DNA from: Arenicola marina
Taxonomy: Eukaryota; Annelida; Polychaeta; Arenicolidae
Assembly (NCBI GenBank): GCA_964019135.1
Contig: OZ025265.1
Span: 7,632,318 to 7,696,317 of the forward strand
Reading direction: 5' to 3'
Length of the DNA stretch: 64,000 bases
The number at the start of each line of letters is the position of its first letter. The stretch's first letter is position 1. The notes beneath the pieces were generated by a model, which saw only the letters and a list, made by a program, of their open reading frames with translations, was not told where the DNA came from and searched no databases. The translations under genes and the position numbers were made by a program. Shown here piece after piece: positions 63,101 to 64,000 of this stretch.

Positions 63101-64000
63101 TCGGTAGGGTTTCGGTCTGAATGACACCCAAACGTATGTTAGCTAGTGTTTAGGTCTAAATTACGCCCAAAACGTATGTTTCGGTAGAGTTTCGGTCTGA
63201 AATACATCCAAAACGAATGTGTCGGTCTGAATTACACCCAAAGCGTATGTGTCGGTATGGTTTTGGTCTGAATGACACCAAAACTTATATGAGCTAGTGT
63301 TTAGGTCTAAATTACGCCCAAAACGTATGTTTCGGTAGAGTTTCGGTCTGAAATACATCCAAAACGAATGTGTCGGTCTGAATTACACCCAAAGCGTATG
63401 GGTCGGTAGGGTTTCGATCTGAATGACACCCAAACGAATGTTAGTTTGTTTTTAGGTCTAAATTACGCCGAAAACGTATGTTTCGGTAGAGTTTCGGTCT
63501 GAAGTACATCGAAAACGCATGTGTCGGTCTGAATTACACCCAACGCGTATGTGTCGGTAGGGTTTTGGTCTGAATGACACCAAAACTTATATGAGCTAGT
63601 TTTTAGGTCTAAATGACGCCCAAAACGTATGTTTCGGTTGAATTTCGGTCTGAAATACATCCAAAACGAATGTGTCGGTCTGAATTACACCCAAAGCGTA
63701 TGTGTCGGTAGGGTTTTGGTCTGAATGACACCAAAACTTATATGAGCTAGTTTTTAGGTCTAAATTACGCCCAAAACGTATGTTTCGGTTGAGTTTCGGT
63801 CTGAAATACACCCAAAACGAATGTGTCGGTCGGAATTACACCCAAAGCGTATGGGTCGGTAGGGTTTCGATCTGAATGACAGCCAAACGTATGTTAGTTA
63901 GTGTTTAGGTCTAAATTGCGCCGAAAATGTATGTTTCGGTAGATTTTCGGACTGAAATACATCCAAAACGAATGTGTCGGTCTGAATTACACCCAAAGCG
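60184..64000. repeat. 9.36-kb higher-order unit, copy 2, truncated by window end
   Basis: It is near-identical to 50824-54640. It shares marks found nowhere else nearby: GACAGCCAAACG (63880), AACGAATGTTAGTTTG (63433), CGCCTCAAGCG (62865) and GTGTCCTTAGGG (60687). In the lines I compared I saw one difference, T at 52172 against C at 61532. The low divergence makes this one of the youngest duplications in view. Confidence 0.88.

Larger units (their letters stand above)
1..64000. repeat. 151-bp tandem satellite array (whole window)
   Basis: Every stretch I read is made of the same 151-bp unit, about 424 copies, all in one orientation, and the array is open at both window ends. No unique sequence, transposon, RNA gene or credible coding region interrupts it, so this entry also covers every gene-free stretch over 300 bases. 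The unit length is fixed by recurrence of the same landmarks 151 bases apart, for example CGTATGTTTCGGT at successive positions. Known biology: long arrays near 150 bp with higher-order duplications are typical of eukaryotic centromeric or pericentromeric heterochromatin. Inference: this is such a block, but the sequence alone cannot show that it binds CENH3/CENP-A. The family is not one I recognise. Confidence 0.98.
35500..64000. repeat. Zone III of the array: regular 151-bp multimers
   Basis: Monomers here are mostly forms with CGCCGCAAACG or CGCCTCAAACG, AAAACGTATATGAG or AAAACTTATATGAG, GGTACAGTTTCGG and GTTTAGGGCTG. Register is near-perfect. The departures I found are single-base losses (CATCCAAACG near 41335, 42990, 45391, 47965 and 50390; CGCCGAAACG near 40082, 44150, 49130, 53203, 56523 and 62563; CGTAGTTTCGG near 49289) and one 4-bp loss seen twice (near 42018 and 43674). 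The left edge is gradual and approximate. Confidence 0.75.

Noticed and set aside
1200-63811. More than a hundred minus-strand open frames of 61-134 codons with similar repetitive translations
   Set aside because: They are translations of the satellite itself. They overlap one another in different frames, the 151-bp period breaks frame at each monomer, and their ends are set by D-subunit variants rather than gene signals.
1-64000. CRISPR-like array of regularly spaced repeats
   Set aside because: There are no unique spacers. The sequence between any chosen repeat and the next is itself repeated in every unit, and no associated genes exist.
1-64000. Known satellite families (alpha, Arabidopsis ~178 bp, CentO, CentC)
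   Set aside because: Monomer length and sequence do not fit any of these as I know them, so I made no family assignment.
1-64000. tRNA, rRNA or other structured RNA genes
   Set aside because: No conserved tRNA boxes, rRNA segments or long stems were seen. The only inverted repeats are 4-5 bp dyads shared by all subunits.
1-64000. A steady left-to-right gradient of duplication age
   Set aside because: Both the far-left pair (1-2409 with 12358-14766) and the far-right pair (50.8 with 60.2 kb) look highly similar by eye. No gradient can be claimed without computed identities.

Overview
The whole 64 kb window is one uninterrupted tandem satellite array. I found no protein-coding gene, RNA gene, transposon, CRISPR array or unique island in it on either strand. 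About 424 monomers of a 151-bp repeat run head to tail in a single orientation, and both window edges lie inside the array. Such an array points to a eukaryotic centromeric, pericentromeric or other heterochromatic block. I do not recognise the family and cannot name the species. The length and sequence do not look like alpha satellite (171 bp), the Arabidopsis ~178-bp repeat, or rice CentO and maize CentC (about 155-156 bp).

Monomer architecture: each 151-bp unit is four related subunits, A (41 bp), B (30 bp), C (40 bp) and D (40 bp). Each opens with CGTATG or CGAATG, has a core near GGTCTGAA, and ends in an ACAYCCAAA-like stretch. B looks like C with 11 nt removed between two CGGT direct repeats. 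The consensus is 43% GC with 10 CpGs per monomer, more than the roughly 7 expected from base composition.

Layout: 1 to ~17.36 kb is zone I, marked by 2-bp insertions in B, a 1-bp loss in A, a GCGAGTGTTCAGG variant of D, and several rearrangements at subunit scale. From ~17.36 to 26.49 kb is zone II/III sequence in strict 151-bp register. At ~26.49 kb a zone-I-like block returns, because the 10.46-kb segment 16.03-26.49 kb is repeated and internally expanded at 26.49-39.7 kb. From ~39.7 to 64 kb is zone III, built of nested duplications with periods of about 1.66, 4.98, 3.3-3.6 and 9.36 kb. Nearly all of these lengths are whole multiples of 151 bp minus a few traceable small deletions.

The window therefore records array evolution: early subunit-scale joins, then repeated duplication of multi-monomer blocks in monomer register. 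Minus-strand open frames of 61-134 codons recur throughout, but they follow from the monomer sequence, which lacks stops on that strand. I do not annotate them as genes. All alignments were made by eye from the sequence, so duplication edges are good to roughly tens of bases and no percent identities are given.
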